The translations under genes were made by a program, and so were the position numbers. This document shows, in pieces, positions 24,819-33,584 of a stretch of 64,000 nucleotides of DNA (positions within the stretch are counted from its first letter, which is position 1; every line of letters begins with the position of its first letter). The stretch comes from Anaerolineaceae bacterium (lineage in GTDB: Bacteria > Chloroflexota > Anaerolineae > Anaerolineales > Anaerolineaceae). Where the stretch lies: the NCBI GenBank assembly GCA_029265815.1, contig JAJUGU010000001.1:248001-312000 (forward strand). The letters are read 5' to 3'. Under the pieces are notes generated by a model. The model saw nothing but the letters and a program-made list of their open reading frames with translations. It had not been told where the DNA came from and ran no database searches.

Positions 24819-25220
24819 TTATTCCTCCTCCACCAGATCGTCACTGGCCTCACCTAAACCATATACTCCGGCTTTTAAGATTTTTAGAGAAAGGAGTGCA
24901 CATTTCAAACGTACTGGACCTAATTCAATGCCAATCAATTCCAGCACATCATTCTTCGTGTATTTCTTAACTTCATCTAACGATTTGCCAATGATCGACT
25001 CGAGCAATAAATCAGCTGAGGCCTGTGAAATGGCACACCCATGCCCACTGAAAGCTGCTTCTTTTACTTTGTTATTCTCATCTACGCGAAGATCAATGCG
25101 CAGATGATCTCCACATAAGGGATTCTCATCCTCAAAAGAAATATCATGCGGATCTAAAATGCCCTTATAACCAGGATTCTTAAAGTGTTCTACAATTACA
25201 TCTCGATATAGATCATCCAT
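24819..25220 (-). CDS. sufU: Fe-S cluster assembly protein SufU (IscU-like)
   Basis: A 133-aa protein that accepts persulfide sulfur from SufS and passes it on to the SufBCD scaffold. The three conserved Cys are Cys36 (NPLCGD), Cys62 (GHGCAIS) and Cys107 (RLKCA); Asp38 is the fourth zinc-site residue. The SufU-type stretch before RLKC is present, which separates it from IscU. The gene follows sufS with a 3-base gap. Confidence 0.93.
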   Translation of the reverse strand: MDDLYRDVIVEHFKNPGYKGILDPHDISFEDENPLCGDHLRIDLRVDENNKVKEAAFSGHGCAISQASADLLLESIIGKSLDEVKKYTKNDVLELIGIELGPVRLKCALLSLKILKAGVYGLGEASDDLVEEE

Positions 25221-25223
25221 ATT

Positions 25224-26468
25224 TTATCCAAAAATCTTTACTACCCTTTTTAGTGATTTTATCAGAACGTCTATGTCATTTATTGTATTGTAAAGATAGA
25301 AACTTGCCCGCGTTGAAGCTGGAATATTGTAGCGATCGTGAAGAGGCATAGCGCAATGATGCCCTGCACGGACGGCAATCCCGTCACCGTCTAAAATTTG
25401 TGCAACGTCATGAGGGTGTATACCATCCAAAGTAAAAGAAGCGACGCCGCCTCTAAGCGAGGCATCAGGTCCAAGGATGTGTAAACCGTCTATTTTCTGC
25501 AATTCGTCAATGGCGTACTTGATAAGGTTTTGTTCATGTATCGCAATTCGATCCATGCCGGTTGAAGACAGGTAGTCAATTGCAGCCCCAAAACCAATGG
25601 CTTCAGCAACAGCAGGAGTGCCAGCTTCAAACTTATGCGGCAAGTCGTTATATGTAAATGAGCGGAGATACACCTTCTTGATCATATCTCCACCGCCAAG
25701 AAATGGCGGTAATTCCTCCAACAATTCTTCACGCCCCCAGAGTACGCCAATCCCTAGCGGACCGAGCATTTTGTGAGCAGAAAATGCCATAAAATCTGCT
25801 CCAAGTTGTTTGACGTTCACCGGAATATGGGGAACCGATTGCGCTCCATCTACAATCGTGACTGCGCCGTTTTCTTTCGCTTTCTTAATGATCTCCTGTG
25901 CAGGGTTAATCGTTCCTAGCACATTCGACATCTGCGTAAACGAAACCAGTTTTGGATTCTGTTTCAATAACTGATCATAAGAATCCAAATCCAACATGCC
26001 GTCATCTGTAATTCTAATGAATTCCAATCTCAAATTCAGAACCTGTGCCAACATCTGCCAGGGCACAAGATTGGAGTGATGTTCCATTTCTGTCAATACC
26101 ACTAAGTCGCCAGGCTTCAACAACGAACGCCCTAGCGTATAAGCCAGCAGGTTGATTGACTCGGTAGTATTTCTGGTAAAGATGACTTCCTTGGGTTTGT
26201 TCGCTCCGATGAATCTAGCAACTTTCTCTCTTGCTTGTTCATAGCTGAATGTCGCCTCTTCGGCCAGCATATGAACTCCGCGATGAATGTTGGCGTTTGT
26301 ATTCCTATAATAATGATCCATGGCTTCAATCACATGGATTGGCTTTTGAGAAGTAGCCGCTGAATCAAGATAGGTTAATGGAACTCCCGGATGAACTTCT
26401 CTCTTGAGTATTGGAAACTCTTCTCTTATCGACTCAAAAGAGTAATCAGGTTTAAAATCAGTGGTCAT
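25224..26468 (-). CDS. sufS: Cysteine desulfurase SufS
   Basis: A 414-aa PLP enzyme that converts cysteine to alanine and enzyme-bound persulfide for Fe-S assembly. YLDSAATSQKP, the PLP-lysine region FMAFSAHKMLGP and the catalytic Cys in RAGHHCAMPLH mark it as a group II (SufS-type) desulfurase. It is full length. The neighbours are the small protein upstream (3-base gap) and sufU downstream. Confidence 0.95.
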   Translation of the reverse strand: MTTDFKPDYSFESIREEFPILKREVHPGVPLTYLDSAATSQKPIHVIEAMDHYYRNTNANIHRGVHMLAEEATFSYEQAREKVARFIGANKPKEVIFTRNTTESINLLAYTLGRSLLKPGDLVVLTEMEHHSNLVPWQMLAQVLNLRLEFIRITDDGMLDLDSYDQLLKQNPKLVSFTQMSNVLGTINPAQEIIKKAKENGAVTIVDGAQSVPHIPVNVKQLGADFMAFSAHKMLGPLGIGVLWGREELLEELPPFLGGGDMIKKVYLRSFTYNDLPHKFEAGTPAVAEAIGFGAAIDYLSSTGMDRIAIHEQNLIKYAIDELQKIDGLHILGPDASLRGGVASFTLDGIHPHDVAQILDGDGIAVRAGHHCAMPLHDRYNIPASTRASFYLYNTINDIDVLIKSLKRVVKIFG

Positions 26469-26471
26469 TTT

Positions 26472-26762
26472 TTACCCTGCTTTTGGAAGTTCTGACTTAG
26501 ACTTCTTTGCAGGGATCCGTATATGTTGAGAATTCTGCGGATACCAAAGGATATGATCAGGCACCATCCATCCATCAGTTAAAAAAACATTGGACCTGAA
26601 TTGAACCGCGACCATTTTTGGGTCCACCTGAACTACAATCCCCCGCAGCCAGCCGCGTATTCTCTCCCCTCCCTTTTCATGGTCACAAAATACCTCTACA
26701 GGATCACCAACCTGGAATTCAAACTCAAATTCAGGGGGTTTCATGAATGGCACAGATGACAT
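26472..26762 (-). CDS. Small hypothetical protein inside the suf operon (predicted SH3-like beta barrel)
   Basis: A 96-aa protein of unknown function between sufD and sufS. The sequence FEFQVGDPVEVFC, then RGIVVQVDPKMVAVQFRS and a Trp/Pro-rich DGWMVPDHILWY, suggests a small beta-barrel (SH3- or Tudor-like), followed by a Lys-rich end. I chose ATG 26762 because GGAG lies 8 bases upstream; the frame extends 39 bases further to an ATG without a ribosome site. Tight spacing to sufS (3 bases) makes it a true operon member. Confidence 0.7.
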   Translation of the reverse strand: MSSVPFMKPPEFEFEFQVGDPVEVFCDHEKGGERIRGWLRGIVVQVDPKMVAVQFRSNVFLTDGWMVPDHILWYPQNSQHIRIPAKKSKSELPKAG

Positions 26763-26835
26763 TTTTCTTACTCCGCTTATTTTCTTAGTTGAATTAATCA
26801 TAGCATTTTATCATATCAACGCAAATGATTTTTCT

Positions 26836-28179
26836 TTACGCGATATGCTCCATTTTTTCTTTCATCGCATTCTGAAAACGCGTTTTAACACCTTCGAATG
26901 GAATACGCTGCATGATAGGATCAAAGAACCCCTCTACTATAAGGCTCTCTGCCACCTCACGCTGCAATCCGCGGCTCTGCAGGTAAAAGATCTGATCCTG
27001 GTCTATTTTTCCAACTGTTGCACCATGTGAGCATTTAACATCATCGGTTAATATTTCCAGTCCAGGGATCGAATCTGCCCTCGCATCCTTACTTAATACC
27101 AGATTCCTATTCGACTGGTATCCATCGGTTTTTGATGCGTTTGGCGCAACGTAAATCATCCCTTGCCATACCGACCGACTTTTTTCAAGTAAAGCGCCTT
27201 TGAAGAGTAAATCGCTTGTTGTGTTGGGAGCAAGGTGATTCTGCTGGGTATCATGATCCAGATGTTGCTGCCCATCGGTAAAGTAGAATCCCGACATTTT
27301 ACCAGTGCTGCCTTCACCGACAAGGTTTAAATCAGAGTAATTTTTGGTAATTTTGCTTCCCAGAGCACCAAAGACCCAATCGATTCCGCCATTTTTTTCA
27401 ATCGTTACATTTTCACGCATAAAATTGATCACGTTCTTACCCCAGGATTGCAATTCGACGAAATTTAAATGTGCACCTTCTCCAACGTACAATTCCATGA
27501 TCCCTGTGTGCAATGAAGCTTCCGCAACTCCGGTTGGTGAAGATGATTCGTGAACATAGGTAACTGATGCACCTTCTTCAAGGTAGACCAGAACATGTAA
27601 AGCGTGTACATACCCCCCGGTTGGCACCCAATACACACTCTGCAAAGGAGCTTTAACCTGAACATTTTTTGGAACGTATAATAAGACACCGATGATATCG
27701 AGAGCACCAGCCAGTGATGAAAATTTATTCGTCCTCGATTTTAATATTTTCTCCAACATCACCTGCAATATTTGGGGGTGAAGCCTGGCAGCTTGTTTAA
27801 TATCTTCAAACACAACACCGCTGGCCTCAATCTCAGGATCCAAATGAAGAGTAGATTCCCAGGGTGTCAATAATACCTGTCCGCCATGCTTTTGATCAGC
27901 CATTGGCTCAGAGAGTTGCGCAGGTATTCGGACTTGGTTCTTGGTTATTTGATCGAGCAATTTGAACTGATCAAACTTGATTTCCTTAAGACTCGTCCTT
28001 CTCCAATCTTCGTCTTTATCGGTTGGTATGGGCAAAGAATTAAATAAATCCCATGATCTCATCCGATAGTCACGAACAACTGGATCAGAATCAAAAAATT
28101 CAGGTTTGATGACTAATCTAGGTTCACTATCCTTAGTCTCTTTATGTTTCTTCGTAACAATAACTGGGTTTTCTATCAT
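26836..28179 (-). CDS. sufD: Fe-S cluster assembly protein SufD
   Basis: A 447-aa beta-helix scaffold subunit that pairs with SufB. The N-terminal part has DEDWRRTSLKEI, a typical SufD segment, and the C-terminal core has KCSHGATVGKIDQDQIFYL, where the conserved His is the family residue needed for cluster assembly. It follows sufB with a 27-base gap. The order sufC-B-D is standard. Confidence 0.94.
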   Translation of the reverse strand: MIENPVIVTKKHKETKDSEPRLVIKPEFFDSDPVVRDYRMRSWDLFNSLPIPTDKDEDWRRTSLKEIKFDQFKLLDQITKNQVRIPAQLSEPMADQKHGGQVLLTPWESTLHLDPEIEASGVVFEDIKQAARLHPQILQVMLEKILKSRTNKFSSLAGALDIIGVLLYVPKNVQVKAPLQSVYWVPTGGYVHALHVLVYLEEGASVTYVHESSSPTGVAEASLHTGIMELYVGEGAHLNFVELQSWGKNVINFMRENVTIEKNGGIDWVFGALGSKITKNYSDLNLVGEGSTGKMSGFYFTDGQQHLDHDTQQNHLAPNTTSDLLFKGALLEKSRSVWQGMIYVAPNASKTDGYQSNRNLVLSKDARADSIPGLEILTDDVKCSHGATVGKIDQDQIFYLQSRGLQREVAESLIVEGFFDPIMQRIPFEGVKTRFQNAMKEKMEHIA

Positions 28180-28206
28180 TGCATCTCTTTCAAGTCAGTT
28201 ATAAGT

Positions 28207-29619
28207 TTATCCAACAGAACCTTCCATCTGCAATTGGATCAGGCGGTTCATTTCAACCGCATATTCCATGGGCAGTTCCTTCACCAATGGTTCAATGAAT
28301 CCTGAAACAACCATTGTTGTGGCCTCTTCCTGAGTTAAACCCCGGCTCATCAAATAAAATAACTGTTCTTCACCAATCTTAGAGACTGTTGCCTCGTGAC
28401 CAATAGTCACATCTTCTTCATCTACCTCAATCGTTGGATAGGTATCTGATCTCGATTCAGGATCAAGCAATAGAGCATCACACGACACACTTGATCGTAC
28501 GTTTGTTGCACCTTTGTAAACTTTTAATAAGCCCCGATATGAAGAACGGCCACCGTTCTTGCTGATAGATTTTGATGTGATTTTTGAGCTGGTGTTTGGG
28601 GCAAAATGAATGACCTTACCACCGGCATCTTGCTGTTGACCGCGTCCGGCAAAGGCTACCGAAAGTATCTCTCCATGCGCACCTGTACCCATGAGATAAG
28701 TAGACGGATACTTCATCGTTGCCTTCGAACCAAGATTGCAGTCAACCCATTCCATAGTTCCATTTTCTTCGACTTTTGCACGCTGGGTAACAAGGTTGTA
28801 CACATTTGTGGACCAGTTTTGAATAGTTGTGTACCGTACTCTTGCATCTTTTTTCACGATGATCTCGATGACACCACTGTGGAATGAATCTGTAGTATAT
28901 GAGGGTGCAGTGCACCCTTCAACATAATGCACTCTCGAACCTTCATCAGCAATGATCAGTGATCGCTCGAATTGGCCAATATTTGCCACATTCAACCGGA
29001 AGTAAGCCTGCAGCGGGAGCTCAACGGTTACACCTTTTGGGACATAAACAAATGATCCACCGGACCAGACCGCTGAATTTAATGCAGCGAATTTATTATC
29101 CTCAATGGGCACAACTGTGCCGAAATAGTGTTTAAAAAGTTCTGGGTGTTTTCGAAGCCCATCTTCAATACTCAAAAAGATAACCCCCTGTTTCTCAAGA
29201 TGTTCTTGAATGTTGTGATACACCATCTCGGATTCATATTGAGCACCAACTCCAGCCAAAAATTTTTGCTCGGCTTCAGGAATTCCTAGTTTGTCAAATG
29301 TGTTTTTTATCGTTTCCGGAACTTCATCCCAGGTTTTTCCACTGGCTTCAGCAGGCCGTACGTAATAATAAATATCCTCGAGATCAAGTTCCGATAAATC
29401 CAATCCCCAGGTTGGCATTGGACGTTTTCTGAAATGGTCCAACGCTCTCAACCGAAATTGAAGCATCCAATCCGGTTCATCTTTCATGGCAGAGATTTTG
29501 CGAACAACCTCTTCACTCAATCCCTTTTCAGATTTGTAGACAAAAGTTTCAGGATCTTTGAATCCGTATTGATATTCTTCAAGCTTGTTCAAAAAATCAG
29601 GTTTTTTCTCAGTGCTCAT
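28207..29619 (-). CDS. sufB: Fe-S cluster assembly protein SufB
   Basis: A 470-aa main scaffold of the SufBC2D complex. Recognisable are [14 protein letters not shown] at the start, [22 protein letters not shown] and [21 protein letters not shown] near the end. The start is at 29619 because TGGAG lies six bases upstream and the protein then begins MSTEKKPD. The frame runs further back into sufC to a start at 29742, which would overlap that gene by 98 bases and is not supported. Confidence 0.95.
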   Translation of the reverse strand: MSTEKKPDFLNKLEEYQYGFKDPETFVYKSEKGLSEEVVRKISAMKDEPDWMLQFRLRALDHFRKRPMPTWGLDLSELDLEDIYYYVRPAEASGKTWDEVPETIKNTFDKLGIPEAEQKFLAGVGAQYESEMVYHNIQEHLEKQGVIFLSIEDGLRKHPELFKHYFGTVVPIEDNKFAALNSAVWSGGSFVYVPKGVTVELPLQAYFRLNVANIGQFERSLIIADEGSRVHYVEGCTAPSYTTDSFHSGVIEIIVKKDARVRYTTIQNWSTNVYNLVTQRAKVEENGTMEWVDCNLGSKATMKYPSTYLMGTGAHGEILSVAFAGRGQQQDAGGKVIHFAPNTSSKITSKSISKNGGRSSYRGLLKVYKGATNVRSSVSCDALLLDPESRSDTYPTIEVDEEDVTIGHEATVSKIGEEQLFYLMSRGLTQEEATTMVVSGFIEPLVKELPMEYAVEMNRLIQLQMEGSVG

Positions 29620-29644
29620 GTATGTCTCCAATAAATGATTAATG

Positions 29645-30424
29645 TTAGCCTGAGATGATCCCGTTTTCGTATTTTTCTCTGATCCAGTCATAACCATGTT
29701 CTTCGAGGTGTAATGCCAAATCAGCACCACCTGATTCCACAATTGTTCCTCCCATCATTACATGCACGACATCTGGTTTGATGTAATTTAACATCCGCTG
29801 ATAATGGGTGATTAAAAGCACACCTACATTTTGTTCGCGTAACAGATTCACCCCTTCGGAGACAATGCGCAGTGCGTCAATATCTAACCCCGAATCAGTT
29901 TCATCTAAAATGGCAATCTCGGGTTGTAGTATTGCCATTTGTAAAACTTCGGCGCGCTTTTTTTCTCCACCAGAAAACCCTTCGTTCAAGTAACGCCCGG
30001 CAAACGCGCTATCCATTTTCAACATGTCCATTTTTTCTCTTAATAATTTTCGAAACTCGGGGATGGGAATTCCACGATCACCCGGGTTTTGTGCTTTTCG
30101 CCTTGCATTTACAGCGGTTCTTAGGAAATTCGCGACAGTAACGCCTGGGATCGAAACTGGATACTGAAAAGCCAGGAATAACCCCAATCTTGAGCGTTCA
30201 TCGGTAGATAAATCAAGAAGGTTGCGACCTTTGAATGTCACTTCCCCTTCAGTTACTGTATAACGTGGATGTCCCATTAAGGTATACGCAAGAGTAGATT
30301 TCCCGGTCCCGTTTGGTCCCATGATCGCATGTACCTGGCCTTGAGCAACTGAAAGCGTTAACCCTTTTAATATTTCCTTCTGCTCAACATTGACATGCAA
30401 TCCTTTGATGCTCAATTCTGACAT
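29645..30424 (-). CDS. sufC: Fe-S cluster assembly ATPase SufC
   Basis: A 259-aa ABC-type ATPase that energises SufBD. Walker [10 protein letters not shown], the signature FSGGEKKR and Walker [12 protein letters not shown] are all intact. It is the first gene of the minus-strand suf operon, with AGGAG about 9 bases before the ATG and a strong promoter in the upstream gap. Confidence 0.96.
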   Translation of the reverse strand: MSELSIKGLHVNVEQKEILKGLTLSVAQGQVHAIMGPNGTGKSTLAYTLMGHPRYTVTEGEVTFKGRNLLDLSTDERSRLGLFLAFQYPVSIPGVTVANFLRTAVNARRKAQNPGDRGIPIPEFRKLLREKMDMLKMDSAFAGRYLNEGFSGGEKKRAEVLQMAILQPEIAILDETDSGLDIDALRIVSEGVNLLREQNVGVLLITHYQRMLNYIKPDVVHVMMGGTIVESGGADLALHLEEHGYDWIREKYENGIISG

Positions 30425-30505
30425 GATGTCATTCTCCTGATTTCATAAAAATTTTATTTATTTGATTTTTATGAATATTTTCTATTATATTATAAAGCCT
30501 TGTGG

Positions 30506-30534
30506 ATTATAGCACACTCATTATTCACAGTCAA
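30506..30534 (-). promoter_or_regulatory. Promoter of the suf operon (sufC)
   Basis: On the minus strand, TTGACT (30534-30529), a 17-base spacer and TATAAT (30511-30506) form a near-consensus promoter about 80 bases before the sufC start. This is one of the clearest promoters in the window. Confidence 0.7.
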
Positions 30535-30573
30535 TATTTACCATATTTATCAATATTATTCTAATTATTTAGC

Positions 30574-30589
30574 ATTGTATATTTACAAT
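30574..30589. promoter_or_regulatory. Palindrome in the sufC-sufR divergent region
   Basis: attgta-tatt-tacaat is a perfect 6-bp inverted repeat upstream of both divergent promoters. It is a candidate operator for the adjacent regulator; in such AT-rich DNA it could be chance. Confidence 0.4.
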
Positions 30590-30602
30590 ATTTATCTTAT
30601 TA

Positions 30603-30632
30603 TTGACATAAATTGTATCGTTATGATAAGAT
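30603..30632 (+). promoter_or_regulatory. Promoter of the sufR-like gene
   Basis: TTGACA (30603-30608), an 18-base spacer and TAAGAT (30627-30632) lie 22 bases before the ATG. The -10 element overlaps an inverted repeat. Confidence 0.55.
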
Positions 30633-30635
30633 ACA
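30614..30635. promoter_or_regulatory. Operator-like inverted repeat over the sufR promoter
   Basis: TGTATC (30614-30619) and GATACA (30630-30635) are perfect inverted arms 10 bases apart, centred one and a half turns apart and covering the -10 box. The placement fits autorepression. Confidence 0.5.
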
Positions 30636-30653
30636 CATGCAAATAGGATAAAC

Positions 30654-31283
30654 ATGAAAAGCACAAAAGACCGAATTTTACAAACTTTGCTTAATAACCC
30701 AAAATCAACTATCACAGATTTGGCCAAAGCGGTGGATATTAATTCCATTTCAGTGCGCCATCATCTAACCAACCTGTTAGCTGAAGGACTCATTCAGGCT
30801 CAAGAAGAAAGACACGGCGTTGGCAGACCCAGATTAGTATATTCACTAACAGAAACTGGGGTTGAAAAATTTCCTACGATGTACTTGAATTTGACCAATC
30901 GCCTCCTCTTTTATTTAAAAAAACGGTTATCACAAAAAGAGATTGAAATAATTTTCATCCACATTGCAGAGGATCTGGCACAGGAACAGAAATCAAATAC
31001 GCAAAATATGACCGTGGAAGAAAAGTTAAATTATCTCCAATCAGCCTTACTTAATGAAGGCTTTATTATTGAATGGAAAAAAGAAGGGAATGAATACATC
31101 ATCAACGAGGTCACCTGCCCCTTTTATCATATCCGGCAGAACCATCCTGAAGTGTGCACCATTGACCAAACGCTATTATCAAATATTCTTACGGTACCAG
31201 TCGATAAGATTCATTGCGTCCTCAATGGTGACAACCAGTGTTCATACATCATCGATCGTACCGCCTTTGAGGCAAAAGCATGA
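30654..31283 (+). CDS. sufR: SufR-like Fe-S-sensing transcriptional regulator
   Basis: A 209-aa regulator with an N-terminal winged helix-turn-helix (residues ~1-65; TDLAKAVDINSISVRHHLTNLL and GRPRLVYSLT, quoted in part as SVRHHLTNLL) and a C-terminal domain with four cysteines at 155, 168, 188 and 196. The first spacing, Cys-x12-Cys, matches SufR proteins, in which Cys residues hold an Fe-S cluster that controls DNA binding. It is divergent from the sufCBDSU operon and separated by 229 bases with two palindromes, so it is expected to control that operon and itself. Its stop overlaps the next start (ATGA). Confidence 0.87.
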   Translation: MKSTKDRILQTLLNNPKSTITDLAKAVDINSISVRHHLTNLLAEGLIQAQEERHGVGRPRLVYSLTETGVEKFPTMYLNLTNRLLFYLKKRLSQKEIEIIFIHIAEDLAQEQKSNTQNMTVEEKLNYLQSALLNEGFIIEWKKEGNEYIINEVTCPFYHIRQNHPEVCTIDQTLLSNILTVPVDKIHCVLNGDNQCSYIIDRTAFEAKA

Positions 31284-31633
31284 TAGACAAACCCATCCCA
31301 GGCTCCAATCGCCCTAAATGGGAAGCCGAAGCTGACTACCCAGAATTATGTGAGAACCTTCGCAAAGGGTTCAGCACCATCCTCGACCCTGAATTAGGAC
31401 TGAATATCATTCAACTTGGTCTTGTGAGAAATGTAATCATTAATGACAATAATGCAATTATCAGAATGATCCTAACCACCCCTTTCTGTCCTTATGGACC
31501 ATCGATGCTAGAATCAACACGGCAAAAAGCCGAAGAAGTGCTAGAGCGTGAAGTTGCTATAGATTTTGGGCTTGATCCCTGGGATTTTTCGATGATGGAA
31601 GAAGGTATCGGTGGTGAGTGGGGATTATTCTAA
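31280..31633 (+). CDS. MIP18/SufT-like metal-sulfur cluster assembly factor
   Basis: A 117-aa protein of the MIP18 (DUF59) family. DPELGLNIIQLGLVRNV and the hyper-reactive Cys motif TTPFCPYGP are visible. Members help Fe-S cluster maturation or transfer. It overlaps sufR by 4 bases and is presumably coexpressed with it, which supports a role in Fe-S biogenesis. A short Pro-rich N-terminal extension (~20 residues) precedes the domain. Confidence 0.88.
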   Translation: MIDKPIPGSNRPKWEAEADYPELCENLRKGFSTILDPELGLNIIQLGLVRNVIINDNNAIIRMILTTPFCPYGPSMLESTRQKAEEVLEREVAIDFGLDPWDFSMMEEGIGGEWGLF

Positions 31634-31723
31634 ACCCGTTTCATTACAAAAAAAATTTCTATCTTACATCTGTTCCTTCTTCTGGTTCTTTCGATTTTTT
31701 AATTTCTAGTGTAAAATCTACGC

Positions 31724-32701
31724 ATGTTGCGTATCGCCTACCTGCAGCCAGATAAAGCTCCGCAGACAATAAAAGAGATCACCAGCATCAGAGAACTACT
31801 TTCTTCCACTGAAGGATTCCTTTGGGTAAGCTTGGAAAATGCTACTGATGCAGAAATTGATCTCATACTACGCGATATCTTCCAGTTCCATCCGCTTGCC
31901 ATCGAGGATTGTCAAAGCATAGGATACCAAACTTCAAAAATCGATGACTATTCAGATTATATTTTTATCATCGCCCATGCCATAAATCCTAATGAAGCAA
32001 TTGACAATTTTGAAACTTTGGAGCTAGATTTCTTTTTAGGAATGAATTATTTAGTTACCTGTTACACAGACGAAATCATGCCTCCTGTTATTAACACTTG
32101 GAAACTAATCCAGAAGGATTACCGGTTATCTCAAAACGGTCCAGATTTCTTATGCCACGCGATTCTAGATGCCCTGGTGGACGATTATATGCCGATCATC
32201 GACAAAATGGAATCTGATGTCGAATGGCTTGAAGACAGCGTACTTGAAAAACCAAAATCTGAAACCCTCCAATGTTTGTTATCTTTAAAACATAATATTA
32301 TGTCTTTGCGCAGAATTATTGCCCCGCAACGAGAGGTAATGAACCGCCTTTCAAGAAATGAATTTTCTCAAATCGACCGCCAGAGCTTGATTTATTTTCG
32401 AGATATTTATGATCATCTAGTGCGCATTCAGGATTTAACTGATATCATTCGAGATATCGTCTCTGGTGCTCTTGATATTTATCTTAACTCTACCAGTTTA
32501 CGACTGAACGAAATTATGAAAGCACTGACTATCGTCTCAACAGTGTTTCTTCCACTTTCGTTCATCACCGGTGCTTTTGGTATGAATTTTCAGTATATTC
32601 CTGGTGCATCTGCAAAACTTGGTTTTTATATCACAGGTTTAATTTTATTAATCCTCGGCATAGGAATGTTGCTTTATTTTAAAAAACGACGCTGGTTTTA
32701 A
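31724..32701 (+). CDS. corA: CorA family divalent-cation (Mg2+/Co2+) transporter
   Basis: A 325-aa membrane channel protein, acting as a pentamer. A large cytoplasmic N-terminal domain is followed by a long helix (ISGALDIYLN region) and two C-terminal transmembrane segments. The signature GMN is at residues 286-288 (AFGMNFQ), with the second membrane segment and a basic KKRRWF end. The length is normal. The gene lies alone after the sufR unit, with an AT-rich 90-base gap. Confidence 0.93.
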   Translation: MLRIAYLQPDKAPQTIKEITSIRELLSSTEGFLWVSLENATDAEIDLILRDIFQFHPLAIEDCQSIGYQTSKIDDYSDYIFIIAHAINPNEAIDNFETLELDFFLGMNYLVTCYTDEIMPPVINTWKLIQKDYRLSQNGPDFLCHAILDALVDDYMPIIDKMESDVEWLEDSVLEKPKSETLQCLLSLKHNIMSLRRIIAPQREVMNRLSRNEFSQIDRQSLIYFRDIYDHLVRIQDLTDIIRDIVSGALDIYLNSTSLRLNEIMKALTIVSTVFLPLSFITGAFGMNFQYIPGASAKLGFYITGLILLILGIGMLLYFKKRRWF

Positions 32702-32719
32702 TCATTATTGGAGGTTACC

Positions 32720-33553
32720 TTGACTCGAATAATCGCTGACAGTTGTGTTGATCTTAGCCCGGAACTTATCGATCGATTTAACATCGACATTGTTCCACTT
32801 GGTGTATTTATTGACGGAAAGTTATATCAAGATGGTGTGAATATTCACACACAAGAATTATTTGATGAAGTTACGAAATCAGGAATACTACCCAAAACAT
32901 CCGCGCCATCGGTAGCCACATATATTGAACATTTTTCTGGCGAAGAAGATGCGATTTACATCAGTATTAGCTCAAAACTCTCTGCCAGCAATCAAAATGC
33001 CCATATTGCACTCGATACGATGGGCAAAAATAATGTTTATATCATTGACTCATTAAACTTATCCACTGGTATTGGCTTGCTGGTTCTTTCAGCAGCAGAA
33101 ATGGCCCAGTCTGGGATGAAAACCGAAGAAATCGTGAGTTACATCACTGAATTGACAAAAAATGTTCACACCTCATTCGTAGTGGACACCTTGGACTATA
33201 TTCATAAAGGCGGTAGATGTTCAGCAACTGAATTGCTGATCGGAAGTTTGTTGAATATTCGGCCAGTTATAACCGTATGCTCAGATGGCACTCTTGATGT
33301 AAAGAAAAAGATTGCCGGAAGCCGTAAGAAAGCTTTGCTTTCAATGGTGGAAGATCTGAAAAAGGACATCCCCCAAATTAATCCACACCGAATCTTTGTA
33401 ACGCATACACTCTGCGAGAATGACGCCGAATTTTTACGCACAGAAATTGAAAAACTGGCTAAATTTGATGAAATCTGCTTTACCGTTGCAGGTTCCACTA
33501 TAGCCAGTCATTGTGGACCTAAATGTATTGGCATTCTCTATCTGACAAAATAA
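32720..33553 (+). CDS. DegV family fatty-acid-binding protein
   Basis: A 277-aa DegV-fold protein. It shows TRIIADSCVDL at the N-terminus, KTSAPS, ISSKLSASNQNA and VDTLDYIHKGGR, all typical of DegV/FakB proteins that bind fatty acids for a FakA kinase. The start is TTG at 32720, with TTGGAGG five bases upstream; the upstream TTG at 32708 is part of that ribosome site. No fakA is seen nearby. A terminator overlaps its stop. Confidence 0.9.
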   Translation: MTRIIADSCVDLSPELIDRFNIDIVPLGVFIDGKLYQDGVNIHTQELFDEVTKSGILPKTSAPSVATYIEHFSGEEDAIYISISSKLSASNQNAHIALDTMGKNNVYIIDSLNLSTGIGLLVLSAAEMAQSGMKTEEIVSYITELTKNVHTSFVVDTLDYIHKGGRCSATELLIGSLLNIRPVITVCSDGTLDVKKKIAGSRKKALLSMVEDLKKDIPQINPHRIFVTHTLCENDAEFLRTEIEKLAKFDEICFTVAGSTIASHCGPKCIGILYLTK

Positions 33554-33581
33554 GAGACCGGTTTACCGGTCTCTTTTCTTT
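33553..33581. terminator. Intrinsic terminator between degV and the convergent gene
   Basis: A 9-bp stem agagaccgg/ccggtctct (33553-33561, 33566-33574), loop ttta, is followed by a T-rich tract on the plus strand. It probably also acts for the minus-strand gene ending at 33585. Confidence 0.85.
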
Positions 33582-33584
33582 TAC

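Noticed and set aside
29620-29742. N-terminal extension of SufB
   Set aside because: It would overlap sufC; TGGAG supports ATG 29619 and the conserved SufB sequence starts there.
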